A DNA stretch of 64,000 nucleotides from Streptomyces naganishii JCM 4654 (GTDB lineage Bacteria; Actinomycetota; Actinomycetes; Streptomycetales; Streptomycetaceae), in contig NZ_BMVF01000017.1 in the NCBI RefSeq assembly GCF_014650575.1, positions 91,261 through 155,260 on the forward strand. Reading direction: 5' to 3'. Below the pieces are notes generated by a model. The model saw only the letters and a program-made list of their open reading frames with translations. It made no database searches and had not been told where the DNA came from. Positions 51,446 to 60,094 of the stretch are shown here, piece after piece. Each line of letters opens with the position of its first letter. Position 1 is the first letter of the stretch. The translations under genes were made by a program, and so were the position numbers.

Positions 51446-52012
51446 ATGACGACAGGCCTTCCGACCTCTTCGCACTCCACCCGGCCGGCCCGGCCGCGGC
51501 GCTCCCGCGCGCGCAGGTATCTGCCGCTCGCGGTCGCCGTCTGGCTGGTGCTGGAGATCTGGCTGCTGACGGTGGTCGCGGGTGCGGCGGGCGGCCTGAC
51601 CGTCCTCCTCCTGCTGGTGGCCGGGTTCGTGGCCGGCGCCACCGTGATGAAGCGCGCCGGCCGCCGCGCGTTCCGGAATCTGAACGAGGCGGTGCAGCGC
51701 GGCGGCACCCCGTCCTCGCGCCGCGGTGGCAACGGCTGGCTGATGCTGGCCGGTCTGCTGCTGATGATCCCCGGCGTGATCTCGGACGCGCTCGGTCTGC
51801 TCCTGCTGATCCCGCCGGTGCAGCGCGCGGTCGGCCGCTCTGCGGAGCGGACGGTGGAGCGCAAGCTGCGCGTCGCCGCCCCCGGCACCCTGGGCGACGC
51901 CTTCCAGCAGGTCCGCATCCACCGCCCGGACGGCAAGGTCGTCCCGGGCGAGGTCATCAGGGAGCAGCAGGACGACGACCCTCAGGACCCGCGCCGCCCG
52001 CTGACCCGCTGA
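51446..52012 (+). CDS. fxsA: FxsA-family membrane protein
   Basis: The 188-aa protein has a basic N-terminus, two hydrophobic segments (LPLAVAVWLVLEIWLLTVVA, LTVLLLLVAGFVAGATVM), then NGWLMLAGLLLMIPGVISDA and LGLLLLIPPVQR, the FxsA signature. E. coli FxsA modifies phage F exclusion; its general role is unknown. The tail is acidic and disordered. A perfect terminator follows. Confidence 0.92.
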   Translation: MTTGLPTSSHSTRPARPRRSRARRYLPLAVAVWLVLEIWLLTVVAGAAGGLTVLLLLVAGFVAGATVMKRAGRRAFRNLNEAVQRGGTPSSRRGGNGWLMLAGLLLMIPGVISDALGLLLLIPPVQRAVGRSAERTVERKLRVAAPGTLGDAFQQVRIHRPDGKVVPGEVIREQQDDDPQDPRRPLTR

Positions 52013-52048
52013 CCGTGCCCGCCGACCCGCTGGGGGTCACCCGGACAA

Positions 52049-52088
52049 GCCGAGGGCGCCGTACGTGAAAACGTACGGCGCCCTCGGC
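52049..52088. terminator. bidirectional terminator between fxsA and rbpA
   Basis: An 18-bp perfect stem (52049-52066, 52071-52088) is closed by a GAAA tetraloop. It lies 36 bases after fxsA and 42 bases after the convergent rbpA stop, and would work in both directions. Confidence 0.88.
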
Positions 52089-52130
52089 AACTCACGTGCG
52101 CTGGTGGACCGGACCGGCCGCCCGCGGGAA

Positions 52131-52505
52131 CTACGCGCTCTTGCGGCTGTCCCGAGGATGAACGGCGATGTTCATCGCACCGGACCGCAGCACGGCCAGA
52201 CGCTCCTCGAGGACCTCTTCGAGCTCCTCACGGGTGCGCCGCTCCATCAGCATGTCCCAGTGCGTACGCGCAGGCTTGGCCTTCTTCTCCTCAGGTCCGT
52301 CGCCATCCACGAGGAGTGCCTGGGCCCCGCAGACCTTGCACTCCCACTCCGGCGGGATCTCCGCCTCGACCGAGAAGGGCATCTCGAAGCGGTGCCCCTT
52401 CTCGCATGCGTACTCCACGGCCTGGCGCGGAGCCAGGTCGATACCGCGGTCGGTCTCGTAGCTGGTCACCACGAGGCGCGTGCCGCGAAGAGCTCGCTCA
52501 CTCAT
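52131..52505 (-). CDS. rbpA: RNA polymerase-binding protein RbpA
   Basis: The 124-aa protein is identical in length to S. coelicolor RbpA. It has the central zinc-ribbon-like region VEYACEKGHRFEMPFSVEAE/IPPEWECKVCGAQALL and the C-terminal sigma-interaction domain THWDMLMERRTREELEEVLE. It binds RNA polymerase with HrdB and stimulates open-complex formation; it also gives basal rifampicin tolerance. In S. coelicolor it is induced by disulfide stress through sigma-R, and a fitting promoter is seen upstream here. Confidence 0.96.
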   Translation of the reverse strand: MSERALRGTRLVVTSYETDRGIDLAPRQAVEYACEKGHRFEMPFSVEAEIPPEWECKVCGAQALLVDGDGPEEKKAKPARTHWDMLMERRTREELEEVLEERLAVLRSGAMNIAVHPRDSRKSA

Positions 52506-52566
52506 GAATCGTGCCTCCCGGGCTTGTCGCCCACAGGACAGGTGTCGCTGTCGTCGTCATCCGGTC

Positions 52567-52593
52567 AACGTCCGGTCGGCCGTGAAGATTCCC
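52567..52593 (-). promoter_or_regulatory. sigma-R-type promoter of rbpA
   Basis: On the minus strand GGGAAT (52593-52588), an 18-bp spacer and GTT (52569-52567) match the sigma-R consensus GGAAT-N18-GTT. The position is 62 bases ahead of the rbpA ATG. It predicts induction by thiol-oxidative stress, as documented for S. coelicolor rbpA. Confidence 0.8.
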
Positions 52594-52784
52594 GTTCCGA
52601 TCTCCCGTTCCGGGTCATGCGTCGCCGTCGTAGCCGCAGCCTTGTCAACCAGTGCAGTACCCACCGGCGCCCGGTTTGTCACATCTGCTAGGAGATGTCA
52701 CCCAGCGTTTCGGCATCTTTGACGCGCAGTAACGGTACGCCTGGCAGGCCAAACGCGTACACTACAGCCCTTTCGCCGCGAGTG

Positions 52785-54131
52785 CTAAATCCGATCGGGG
52801 ACCGGATTGCCCGCGTCGTGGATCGCCCGCCCCACCGGCACCCGCGCGAGCAGCACGAACCCGATGGCGAAGAACGCCACCAGCGAGACGATCGCGTCCC
52901 GGTAGCTCCCGGTCAGCTGGTAGGTCACGCCGAACAGCAGCGGCCCCAGCCAGCTCATGCCCCGGTCGCTCATCTCGTACGCCGAGAAGTATTCGGCCTC
53001 CTTGCCCGGCGGCACCAGGTGCGAGAACAGCGACCGCGACAGCGCCTGGCTTCCCCCGAGGACCAGTCCGATCCCGGCCGCCAGCACGAAGAACCACACC
53101 GGCCGTCCGGCGGGGAGGAAGAACCCCGCCGCCAGCGTCACCGTCCAGGCCACCAGCGAGCCGAGGATCGTGCGCTTCGCCCCGTACGTCCGGGCGAGGC
53201 GCCCCATGCCGAGCGCTCCCGCCACCGCGAGCACCTGCACCATCAGCACCGCCGTGATCAACGTCGACTGGCTCAGGTCCAGTTCCTCGGAGCCGTAGAC
53301 GGAGGCCTGGGAGATCACCGTCTGGATGCCGTCGTTGTAGACGAGATAGGCGAGCAGGAAGGCCAGGGTGAGCGGTTTGCCCCGCATGTCCCGGACGGTC
53401 GCGGCCAGTTGACGCCAGCCGTGCACCGGCGGCCCGACGGCGGCCGTACGGCGGTCGCGCAGCCGCTTCAGCGGTACGAGCGTGAACAGCCCCCACCACA
53501 GGCCGGCCGAGGCCAGGCAGATCCGCACCGCCATCGCCCCGGACACGCCGAAGGAGCCGTGGGCGGTGAACAGCACCAGGTTCGCGATCAGCACCAGCGA
53601 CCCCGCCGCGTAGCCGAAGGCCCACCCCCGGGAGGAGACCGCGTCACGCTCCTCGGGCGGGGCGATCTGGGGCAGGTAGGAGTTGTAGACGACCATCGAC
53701 ACGGCCACCGAGGCGTTGGCGACGATCAGAAGAAAGCCGCCCAGCAGATAGCGGTGGCCGTCGAGGAGGAACAGGCCCGTGGTGGCGCCCGCGCCCGTGT
53801 AGGCGGCGGCCGCGAGCAGCGGCTTCTTGCGCCCGGTGCGGTCGGCGGCGGCGCCCGCGAGCGGCATCACCAGGATCGCCAGGATCACGGACGCCGAGAC
53901 GCAGTAGGCGAAGAACGACCCGGCCCGCACCGGTATCCCCAGCGGGTGCACGAACCCGTCCGCGTCGGCGGCCGCCCGGGCCACCGAGGTGAGATAGGGG
54001 CCGAGGAACACGGTGAGCACGCTCGTCGAGTAGACCGAGCAGGCCCAGTCGTAGAAGTACCAGCCGCGCTGTTCGCGCCGCCGCCCGGCGGTCTCGTCGT
54101 CCGCCTGTGCCCGCACGGTGTCGGTGCCCAC
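52785..54131 (-). CDS. MFS transporter, UMF1/Atg22-like
   Basis: The 448-aa protein has about 12 hydrophobic segments. The N-terminal REQRGWYFYDWACSVYSTSV and LLGGFLLIVANASVAVSMVV are typical of the UMF1 family (related to yeast vacuolar effluxer Atg22). The substrate may be amino acids or other small solutes. GTG 54131 was chosen for a GCGAGGG site 5 bases upstream; the frame extends to a TTG at 54155. Confidence 0.85.
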   Translation of the reverse strand: MGTDTVRAQADDETAGRRREQRGWYFYDWACSVYSTSVLTVFLGPYLTSVARAAADADGFVHPLGIPVRAGSFFAYCVSASVILAILVMPLAGAAADRTGRKKPLLAAAAYTGAGATTGLFLLDGHRYLLGGFLLIVANASVAVSMVVYNSYLPQIAPPEERDAVSSRGWAFGYAAGSLVLIANLVLFTAHGSFGVSGAMAVRICLASAGLWWGLFTLVPLKRLRDRRTAAVGPPVHGWRQLAATVRDMRGKPLTLAFLLAYLVYNDGIQTVISQASVYGSEELDLSQSTLITAVLMVQVLAVAGALGMGRLARTYGAKRTILGSLVAWTVTLAAGFFLPAGRPVWFFVLAAGIGLVLGGSQALSRSLFSHLVPPGKEAEYFSAYEMSDRGMSWLGPLLFGVTYQLTGSYRDAIVSLVAFFAIGFVLLARVPVGRAIHDAGNPVPDRI

Positions 54132-54192
54132 CCGTGCCCTCGCTTCCCCGCTCAAGTCGCCGCGCGGGCCCGCCGAGGGCGGCGGCGCGGGC

Positions 54193-54960
54193 TCAGGCCC
54201 AGACGCCCCGGTCCTCCATGACCTCGCGCAACGTGTCGATGTGATCGGTCATGATGCCATCGACCCCGAGGTCCAGGAGCCGGTGCATCCGCTCGGGCTC
54301 GTTGACCGTCCACACGTGCACCTGCAGCCCGCGCGCGTGGGCGGCGCGCAGGAACAGCGGATCGACCACCGGGACGCCCGACTGCGACACCGGCACCTGA
54401 GCGGCGACGGCCGAGCGGCGCAGCGCGGCCGGCACACCCCAGGAGCGCAGCCGCAGACCCAGCACCCCGCGCGTGCCGTACGACGTCGCCAGGCGCGGCC
54501 CGGCCAGCCGCTGCGCCCGGACCACCCGCGCCTCGGAGAACGAGCCGACGCAGACGCGCCCCCACGCGCCCGTGCGCTCGATCAGGTCCAGCAGGGGAAG
54601 CAGCGCGGGCTCCGCCTTGACGTCGATGTTCCAGCGCACCTCGGGGAAGGTCTCCAGCAGCTCCTCGAACAGCGGCACCGGCTCCCGGCCGCCCACGCGC
54701 GCCTGGCGCACGTCCTCCCAGGGCAGGTCCGCGATCCGGCCCGAGCCGTCGGTGACCCGGTCCAGGGTCGTGTCGTGGAACGCGACCAGCCGGCCGTCCG
54801 CGGTGGCGTGCACATCCGTCTCGATGTAGCGGTAGCCGAGCGCGACCGCGCGCCCGAACTGCGCCACCGTGTTCTCCACGCCGTCGGCGGCGCCGCCGCG
54901 GTGCGCGAAGGCGATGGGGCCCGGGTGGTCGAGGTAGGGGTGGCGTACGTGCGTGGTCAC
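54193..54960 (-). CDS. glycerophosphodiester phosphodiesterase family protein
   Basis: The 255-aa TIM-barrel GDPD has IAFAHRGGAADGVENTVAQF, YIETDVHATADGRLVAFHDT and WNIDVKAEPAL, carrying the catalytic His pair and metal-binding Glu/Asp. It hydrolyses glycerophosphodiesters to glycerol-3-phosphate and alcohol. The GTG start overlaps the YczE-type gene stop (GTGA). A TGATACT -10 box (minus strand; + strand 54967-54973) lies 6 bases before the GTG, so a second, leaderless transcript is possible. No export signal is visible. Confidence 0.9.
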   Translation of the reverse strand: MTTHVRHPYLDHPGPIAFAHRGGAADGVENTVAQFGRAVALGYRYIETDVHATADGRLVAFHDTTLDRVTDGSGRIADLPWEDVRQARVGGREPVPLFEELLETFPEVRWNIDVKAEPALLPLLDLIERTGAWGRVCVGSFSEARVVRAQRLAGPRLATSYGTRGVLGLRLRSWGVPAALRRSAVAAQVPVSQSGVPVVDPLFLRAAHARGLQVHVWTVNEPERMHRLLDLGVDGIMTDHIDTLREVMEDRGVWA

Positions 54961-55610
54961 GGACGCAGTATCACCCTTTCGGGTGTACCCGCGGCAACGA
55001 CGGCGCTGCCCGCGGCCGCAGCCGGGACGTCGAACACGCGCAGGAAGAGCTGGGCGAGCGGGCCGATCGCGACCGCGTACAGCAGCGTGCCGACGCCGAT
55101 GGTGCCGCCGAGGAGGAAGCCGGTGACGACGACCGCCACCTCGACGACCGTGCGCATCAGGCGGATCGAGCGGCCGGTGCGCCGGTGCAGACCGGTCATC
55201 AGGCCGTCGCGCGGGCCGGGCCCGAAGCGGGCGGCGATGTAGAGGCCGGTGGCCACCCCGTTGAGCACGATGCCCGCCAGCATCAAGGGAATGCGCACGG
55301 CCAGTGTGCGGGCGTCCGGCAGCACGGCGAGCGTGCCGTCCATGGCGAGGCCCACCACGAAGACGTTGGAGATCGTGCCCAGGCCCGGCCTCTGACGCAG
55401 CGGGATCCACAGCAGCAGCACCGCCGCGCCCACGACGATGGACACCACGCCGATCGTCAGGCCCGTGAGCTCGGCCAGGCCCTGATGGAGCACGTTCCAC
55501 GGTTCCAGGCCGAGGCCGGCCCTCACGAGCAGCGCGGAACTCGCGCCGTACAGCGCGAGACCGGTGTAGAGCTGGACCAGTCGGCGCCCGAGACGGGCCT
55601 GCGTGGACAA
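54957..55610 (-). CDS. YczE/YyaS/YitT-type membrane protein
   Basis: The 217-aa protein has about five hydrophobic segments, with LVQLYTGLALYGASSALLVR, GLGLEPWNVLHQGLAELTGL and FGPGPRDGLMTGLHRRTGRS, the hallmarks of YczE-like proteins. Genes of this family are frequently divergent from, and controlled by, MocR-type regulators, as seen here. TTG 55610 has an AGGGGGGA ribosome-binding site; ATG 55646 is an in-frame alternative without one. The stop overlaps the GDPD start, so both are translated together. Confidence 0.83.
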   Translation of the reverse strand: MSTQARLGRRLVQLYTGLALYGASSALLVRAGLGLEPWNVLHQGLAELTGLTIGVVSIVVGAAVLLLWIPLRQRPGLGTISNVFVVGLAMDGTLAVLPDARTLAVRIPLMLAGIVLNGVATGLYIAARFGPGPRDGLMTGLHRRTGRSIRLMRTVVEVAVVVTGFLLGGTIGVGTLLYAVAIGPLAQLFLRVFDVPAAAAGSAVVAAGTPERVILRP

Positions 55611-55710
55611 AGTGTCCCCCCTGGTGGTGGAAGTGGCCTGGTGCATGACACTCTGTGGCGTGGGGAGGGGACCCATCCATGGCCAATCCGGGGAAGGTGG
55701 ACTGATCGGC

Positions 55711-57210
55711 ATGGCGCAGTGGACCTCGGCGGTGGGCGCCGCGCAACTCGCCCGGCTGCTCAACTCCCAGCAGGACCGCCCGGCGGGACCGGGCATGCGC
55801 CGCCCGCCCGCCTACCGGGCGCTCGCCGACGGAGTGCGGCTGCTGGTGCTCGAGGGCCGTGTGCCGGTCGCCGCCCGGCTGCCCGCCGAGCGGGAGCTGG
55901 CCCTCGCCCTGTCCGTCAGCCGCACCACGGTCGCGGCCGCCTACGAGGCGCTGCGCACCGAGGGCTTCCTGGAGTCCCGGCGCGGCGCGGGCAGCTGGAC
56001 GGCGGTGCCGGCCGGCAACCCGCTTCCCGCGCGGGGCCTCGAACCGCTGCCGCCGGAGGCCCTCGGCTCGATGATCGACCTGGGCACCGCCGCGCTGCCC
56101 GCCCCCGAGCCCTGGCTCACCCGCGCCGTCCAGGGCGCCCTTGAGGAGCTGCCGCCCTACGCCCACACGCACGGCGACTACCCGGCCGGGCTGCCCGCCC
56201 TGCGCGCGATGATCGCCGAGCGCTACACCGCGCGCGGGATCCCCACCATGCCCGAGCAGATCATGGTGACCACCGGCGCCATGGGCGCCATCGACGCCAT
56301 CTGCCACCTCTTCGGCGGCCGCGGCGAGCGCATCGCCGTGGAGTCGCCGAGCTACGCCAACATCCTCCAGCTCATGCGCGAGGCCGGCGCCCGGCTGGTG
56401 CCGGTGGCCATGGCCGAGGGGCTCACCGGCTGGGACCTGGACCGCTGGCGCCAGGTGCTGCGCGAGGCCGCGCCCCGGATCGCCTACGTCGTCGCCGACT
56501 TCCACAATCCGACCGGCGCCCTCGCCGACGAGGACCAGCGGCGCCGCCTGGTGGAGGCCGCCCGGTCGGCGGGGACGGTGCTCGTCGTGGACGAGACCAT
56601 GAGCGAGCTGTACCTGGAGCCGGGGCTGGAGATGCCCCGGCGGGTATGCGGCTTCGACCCGGCCGGCTCCACGGTCATCACCGTGGGCTCCGCCAGCAAG
56701 GCGTTCTGGGCCGGGATGCGCATCGGCTGGGTGCGCGCCGCCCCCGACGTGATCCGCAGCCTCGTCGCCGCGCGTGCCTACGCCGACCTCGGCACGCCGG
56801 TGCTGGAGCAGCTGGCCGTGAACTGGCTGTTCAGCACCGGAGGCTGGGAGCAGGCCGTCGAGGTGCGGCGCGGACAGGCCCGGGAGAACCGGGACGCGCT
56901 GGTCGCGGCGGTCCGGCGCGAGCTGCCCGACTGGGAGTTCGAGGTCCCCCGGGGCGGCCTCACCCTGTGGGTGCGCACCGGCGGCCTCTCGGGCTCCCGC
57001 CTGGCCGAGGCCGGCGAACGCGTCGGCGTCCGGGTCCCGTCCGGGCCGCGCTTCGGCGTCGACGGCGCCTTCGAGGGCTACGTCCGGCTGCCGTTCACCG
57101 TGTCCGGAGCAGTCGCCGAGGAAGCGGCGACCCGCCTCGCGGCAGCAGCCCACCTGGTGACCACGGGAGCCCCGGGCGGCGGCGAGCCGCCCAGGACGTT
57201 CGTGGCGTAG
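55711..57210 (+). CDS. MocR-family (GntR-HTH plus aminotransferase-like) regulator
   Basis: The 499-aa protein has an N-terminal GntR-type HTH (ARLPAERELALALSVSRTTV, AAYEALRTEGFLESRRGAGS) fused to a fold-type I aminotransferase domain with the PLP lysine in TVGSASKAFWAGMRIGWV (Lys330). DFHNPTGAL and VLVVDETMSELYLE are cofactor-site segments. MocR proteins use PLP or amino-acid effectors to control nearby genes; the divergent YczE-GDPD pair is the obvious target. ATG 55711 has a GGGAAGG ribosome-binding site. Confidence 0.93.
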   Translation: MAQWTSAVGAAQLARLLNSQQDRPAGPGMRRPPAYRALADGVRLLVLEGRVPVAARLPAERELALALSVSRTTVAAAYEALRTEGFLESRRGAGSWTAVPAGNPLPARGLEPLPPEALGSMIDLGTAALPAPEPWLTRAVQGALEELPPYAHTHGDYPAGLPALRAMIAERYTARGIPTMPEQIMVTTGAMGAIDAICHLFGGRGERIAVESPSYANILQLMREAGARLVPVAMAEGLTGWDLDRWRQVLREAAPRIAYVVADFHNPTGALADEDQRRRLVEAARSAGTVLVVDETMSELYLEPGLEMPRRVCGFDPAGSTVITVGSASKAFWAGMRIGWVRAAPDVIRSLVAARAYADLGTPVLEQLAVNWLFSTGGWEQAVEVRRGQARENRDALVAAVRRELPDWEFEVPRGGLTLWVRTGGLSGSRLAEAGERVGVRVPSGPRFGVDGAFEGYVRLPFTVSGAVAEEAATRLAAAAHLVTTGAPGGGEPPRTFVA

Positions 57211-57229
57211 CCCGGCGGTCCCGGGCGCG

Positions 57230-58810
57230 TCAGGAAGGCTCCGGCACCGCGGCCTCCCTGGGAACGGGGGAGTCCTCCGGGACGGTCTCCCCGTCCGCCG
57301 GGGTCGTCTTCGGGGGGAGGAGGTCCAGTACCGCCTCGCGGTGGACCTTGTTCGCCGAGTCGTCGTAGGGGTCGGGCGTCGCCGGGACCTGGAGGCGGTG
57401 CACGGGGCCGGTGCCCAGCCGGGCGTATCCGCGGCCGGGCGGGACGACGGAGAGCGGGGTGGTGTGCGGCGGCGCCCCGAGCACCGCCTTGAGCTGCTCG
57501 GGCGTCGCCGGGCCGAGCACGACACGCGCGCGCGTGTGCTGCCGTACCGCGTCGCCCAGCGCGTCCGCGTTGTCGAACTGCTCGGCCACGACCACGGTCA
57601 CGTTGACCGCGCGGCCGTGCCGCAGTGGCACCTGGAGGAGGGACTGCGGGTCCTTGCGGCCGTCCGCGTCCGCGAGGTGGGTGAAGGCGGTGGGCCGGTC
57701 GAGCAGCAGCCACAGCGGCCGCTTGGTGTCGTCCGGCGGCGGATGCCCCGCCTGCCGCGCGCGGTTGACGGCGATCAGGCGGCGCTCGGTCTCCGTGGCC
57801 GCCCACTCCAGGCTGGCCACCACCCCGGCCGGCCCGCACTCCACCGCGAGGACCCCGTCGCGCCCGGTCAGGCAGGCGTACTCACCGGTGCCGCCGCCGT
57901 CGACGATCAGCACGTCGCCGTTCTGCAGCGCCTGGAGCGCGATGGAGCGCAGCAGCGTCGACGTGCCGCTGCCCGGCTGGCCGATCGCCAGCAGGTGCGG
58001 CTCGGTGGAGCGCAGCCCCGTGCGCCACAGCACCGGCGGGACGTCGCGCTTCTCCTCGCCGTAGGCGAGCGGCACCGTGCGCTGCACCTCGCTCGGGTCG
58101 GTGAACCCGAGCACCGTCTCGCCCGGCGCGGTCACGAAGCGCTGCGCGGGGACGTCGGCGGGCAGCGGGGACAGCGCGGTGACCGTGAGCTGGTTGCCCT
58201 CCTCGTCCCAGCCGAACAGGTACTCCCGGCCGCGGCCGGCCTTGGCGGTGAGCAGGTGCTCCACGCGCGCGCGGGACTCCGCCTCCCCGTCGGTGAAGTA
58301 CGCGGGGTAGCGGATCAGCAGATGGGACACGCGGCCCGAGTCGTCGAACTCGTAGGAGGGGAAGGCCTTCTCCCACTCGCCGCCGTGCGCGTACAGCGGC
58401 GCCGGGTCGTCGGCGGCCGAGAAGTACGGCACCAGGGCCTCGTACAGCGCGGACAGCCGCTGCGCGCGCGCCTCGTCGGGGCCCTTGGGCCGCGCCGGGG
58501 TGCGTTCGCGGCCCTGCCAGGCGGCCGCCGCCGTGATCACGAGGCCGGCGAGCAGGGGGCCGTACGGCACCAACGCCACGACCAGGATCAGGGAACCCAC
58601 CAGGAACAGCAGTGGCCCGCGCCGGTCCTTGGGGGTCTCCGCCCACCTGCGCCGCCCGGCCGAGGCCAGCCGGCGCAGACCCCGGGACACGGTGATCAGC
58701 GGGTGCAGGATGTCGGTGGCACTGTCGGCCGCCGTCCGGGCCAGCTCCCGGCTCCGGGCGAGCTGCGCGCCGCCAGTGCTCAGAATGCGGGGGAGGGGAC
58801 GCCGGGCCAC
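57230..58810 (-). CDS. FtsK/SpoIIIE-like membrane ATPase-type protein with degenerate P-loop
   Basis: The 526-aa protein has two hydrophobic segments (GPLLFLVGSLILVVALVPYG, LLAGLVITAAAAW) near residues 65-100 and a cytoplasmic FtsK-like domain. The Walker A position reads AIGQPGSGTSTLLRSIALQA, with Thr where Lys is required. The Walker B-like strand is NGDVLIVDGGGTGEYAC. ATP hydrolysis is therefore doubtful. GTG 58810 has a GGAGGC ribosome-binding site. It follows a 64-aa membrane protein gene, and the pair looks like a chromosomal analogue of conjugation/spread genes of actinomycete elements; this is inference. Confidence 0.8.
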   Translation of the reverse strand: MARRPLPRILSTGGAQLARSRELARTAADSATDILHPLITVSRGLRRLASAGRRRWAETPKDRRGPLLFLVGSLILVVALVPYGPLLAGLVITAAAAWQGRERTPARPKGPDEARAQRLSALYEALVPYFSAADDPAPLYAHGGEWEKAFPSYEFDDSGRVSHLLIRYPAYFTDGEAESRARVEHLLTAKAGRGREYLFGWDEEGNQLTVTALSPLPADVPAQRFVTAPGETVLGFTDPSEVQRTVPLAYGEEKRDVPPVLWRTGLRSTEPHLLAIGQPGSGTSTLLRSIALQALQNGDVLIVDGGGTGEYACLTGRDGVLAVECGPAGVVASLEWAATETERRLIAVNRARQAGHPPPDDTKRPLWLLLDRPTAFTHLADADGRKDPQSLLQVPLRHGRAVNVTVVVAEQFDNADALGDAVRQHTRARVVLGPATPEQLKAVLGAPPHTTPLSVVPPGRGYARLGTGPVHRLQVPATPDPYDDSANKVHREAVLDLLPPKTTPADGETVPEDSPVPREAAVPEPS

Positions 58811-58853
58811 TGCTGCCTCCTGTGTGTGCTGCGTGGGGTGACGTGCGGCGGAG

Positions 58854-59048
58854 TCAGAACCTCATGCCGCCGAGCAGGCTCGCCAGGCCCTCGCCGCCGG
58901 CTCTGATGGTCGGCGCGATGGTCGTGCTCGCGAGGTAGAACCCGAACAGGATCGACACGCACGCGTGCGAGGGCTTGAGTCCGTCCTTGCGGAAGAAGAT
59001 GAAGCCGATGGTGCCGAACAGGACGACGCCTGAGATGGAGAGGATCAT
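58854..59048 (-). CDS. small integral membrane protein
   Basis: The 64-aa protein has two hydrophobic segments: ILSISGVVLFGTIGFIFF and HACVSILFGFYLASTTIAPT, with a RKDGLKPS loop between. Similar 60-70-aa proteins accompany FtsK-like genes in actinomycete integrative elements and chromosomes, as I recall. ATG 59048 has an AGGAGA ribosome-binding site. It is 43 bases upstream of the FtsK-like gene, in the same direction, a likely operon. Confidence 0.78.
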   Translation of the reverse strand: MILSISGVVLFGTIGFIFFRKDGLKPSHACVSILFGFYLASTTIAPTIRAGGEGLASLLGGMRF

Positions 59049-59377
59049 GGGGGGTCTCCTGGTGTCGAGAGGGGACAGTCACCCTGAGTTCTTCCAGCAT
59101 CACAGCATGTATCCATATGACAAAAGGTGCAACTGGGTGAATTTCCTCCTATTTCCTTCCTCTGGCGGTATCGGACCGGGTGGTTGAGCGGCCGGATGCG
59201 CCCGACCGTGTTCACGCGCGGCGTGGATGATCTCTGCCTCGGGCACATCGGGTCATGTGTCCTACGAGCCAGTACCCTGGCGATTCACTCGTACGGACGG
59301 CACCGGCCTGCGGCCGCACACCGCCCGTACGCTTGCTCCCGCAGTGCCGACGTTCGCAGTGAGAGGCGGTCCGTCCG
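59049..59377. promoter_or_regulatory. divergent intergenic region with an AT-rich stretch
   Basis: The 329-bp gap contains an unusually AT-rich block (about 59085-59165, with ATGTATCCATATGACAAAAG). It probably holds the promoter of the small membrane protein/FtsK-like pair on the minus strand. No clean consensus pair is visible and no gene is supported. Confidence 0.4.
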
Positions 59378-59770
59378 ATGAGTGAAGCCCCCGACCCCGA
59401 GGTCGTGGAGCTGGCGACCAAGATCTTCGATCTGGCCCGGCAGGGCCGGACCGAGGAGCTCGTCGCCTACGTCGACGCGGGCGTTCCGGCCGACCTCACC
59501 AACGACCGCGGCGACAGCCTGGTCATGCTCGCCGCCTACCACGGCCACGCCGACGCCGTCCGCGCCCTGCTGGCCCGCGGCGCCGAGGCCGACCGCGTCA
59601 ACGACCGCGGCCAGACACCCCTCGCGGGGGCGGTTTTCAAGGGCGAACAGGACGTCATCGAGGTCCTGCTCGAGGCCGGCGCGGACCCCGGCGCGGGCAC
59701 GCCGTCGGCCGTCGACACGGCCAGGATGTTCGGCAAGACGGAGCTGCTGCGGCTGTTCGGCGAGCAGTGA
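59378..59770 (+). CDS. ankyrin-repeat protein
   Basis: The 130-aa protein is built of ankyrin repeats: residues about 42-72 (NDRGDSLVMLAAYHGHADAV), 75-105 (NDRGQTPLAGAVFKGEQDVI) and a partial third. An N-terminal helical cap (VVELATKIFDLARQGRTEEL) precedes them. It is a cytoplasmic protein-protein interaction module with no known partner. ATG 59378 has a GAGAGGCGG site 8 bases upstream. It has the same direction as the HEAT-repeat gene downstream. Confidence 0.9.
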   Translation: MSEAPDPEVVELATKIFDLARQGRTEELVAYVDAGVPADLTNDRGDSLVMLAAYHGHADAVRALLARGAEADRVNDRGQTPLAGAVFKGEQDVIEVLLEAGADPGAGTPSAVDTARMFGKTELLRLFGEQ

Positions 59771-59988
59771 TCCCCGGGGCCGCGGACAGCCGCCGCGACC
59801 CCTTTGAACAGGCACGACAAGGAAAACGGGGGAGGCGGTACGGGGCCGCCGGAAATATCGGTCGCGGCAGCTTGCGGGCCGGGTCATCATGACGTCGTGG
59901 TTCACGGACGCGATGGCTGGGCAGGTGATGCCGCACCGCGCGGCCCGTGACGCGGTCCGCATGGGCCACCGACGAGAGGCAGAGGAAG

Positions 59989-60048
59989 ATGGTCTACAGC
60001 AAGCAAGAGACGGCGGGCGCACCGACGTGTTGTCGCGTAGCCAGGTAA
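59989..60048 (+). CDS. possible 19-aa leader peptide ending in a Cys-Cys motif
   Basis: ATG 59989 reads MVYSKQETAGAPTCCRVAR and stops at TAA 60046-60048, 46 bases before the HEAT-repeat gene. GAGAGG lies 8 bases upstream. It sits in a 324-bp gap (59771-60094) that holds nothing else I can support. The length, start context and paired cysteines would suit a translated leader or secreted peptide precursor, but coding is unproved. Confidence 0.3.
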   Translation: MVYSKQETAGAPTCCRVAR

Positions 60049-60094
60049 TGCGTGTTCCCCGGTTGCGTCGACGCTTGATGTGAGGCTGTTTCCC

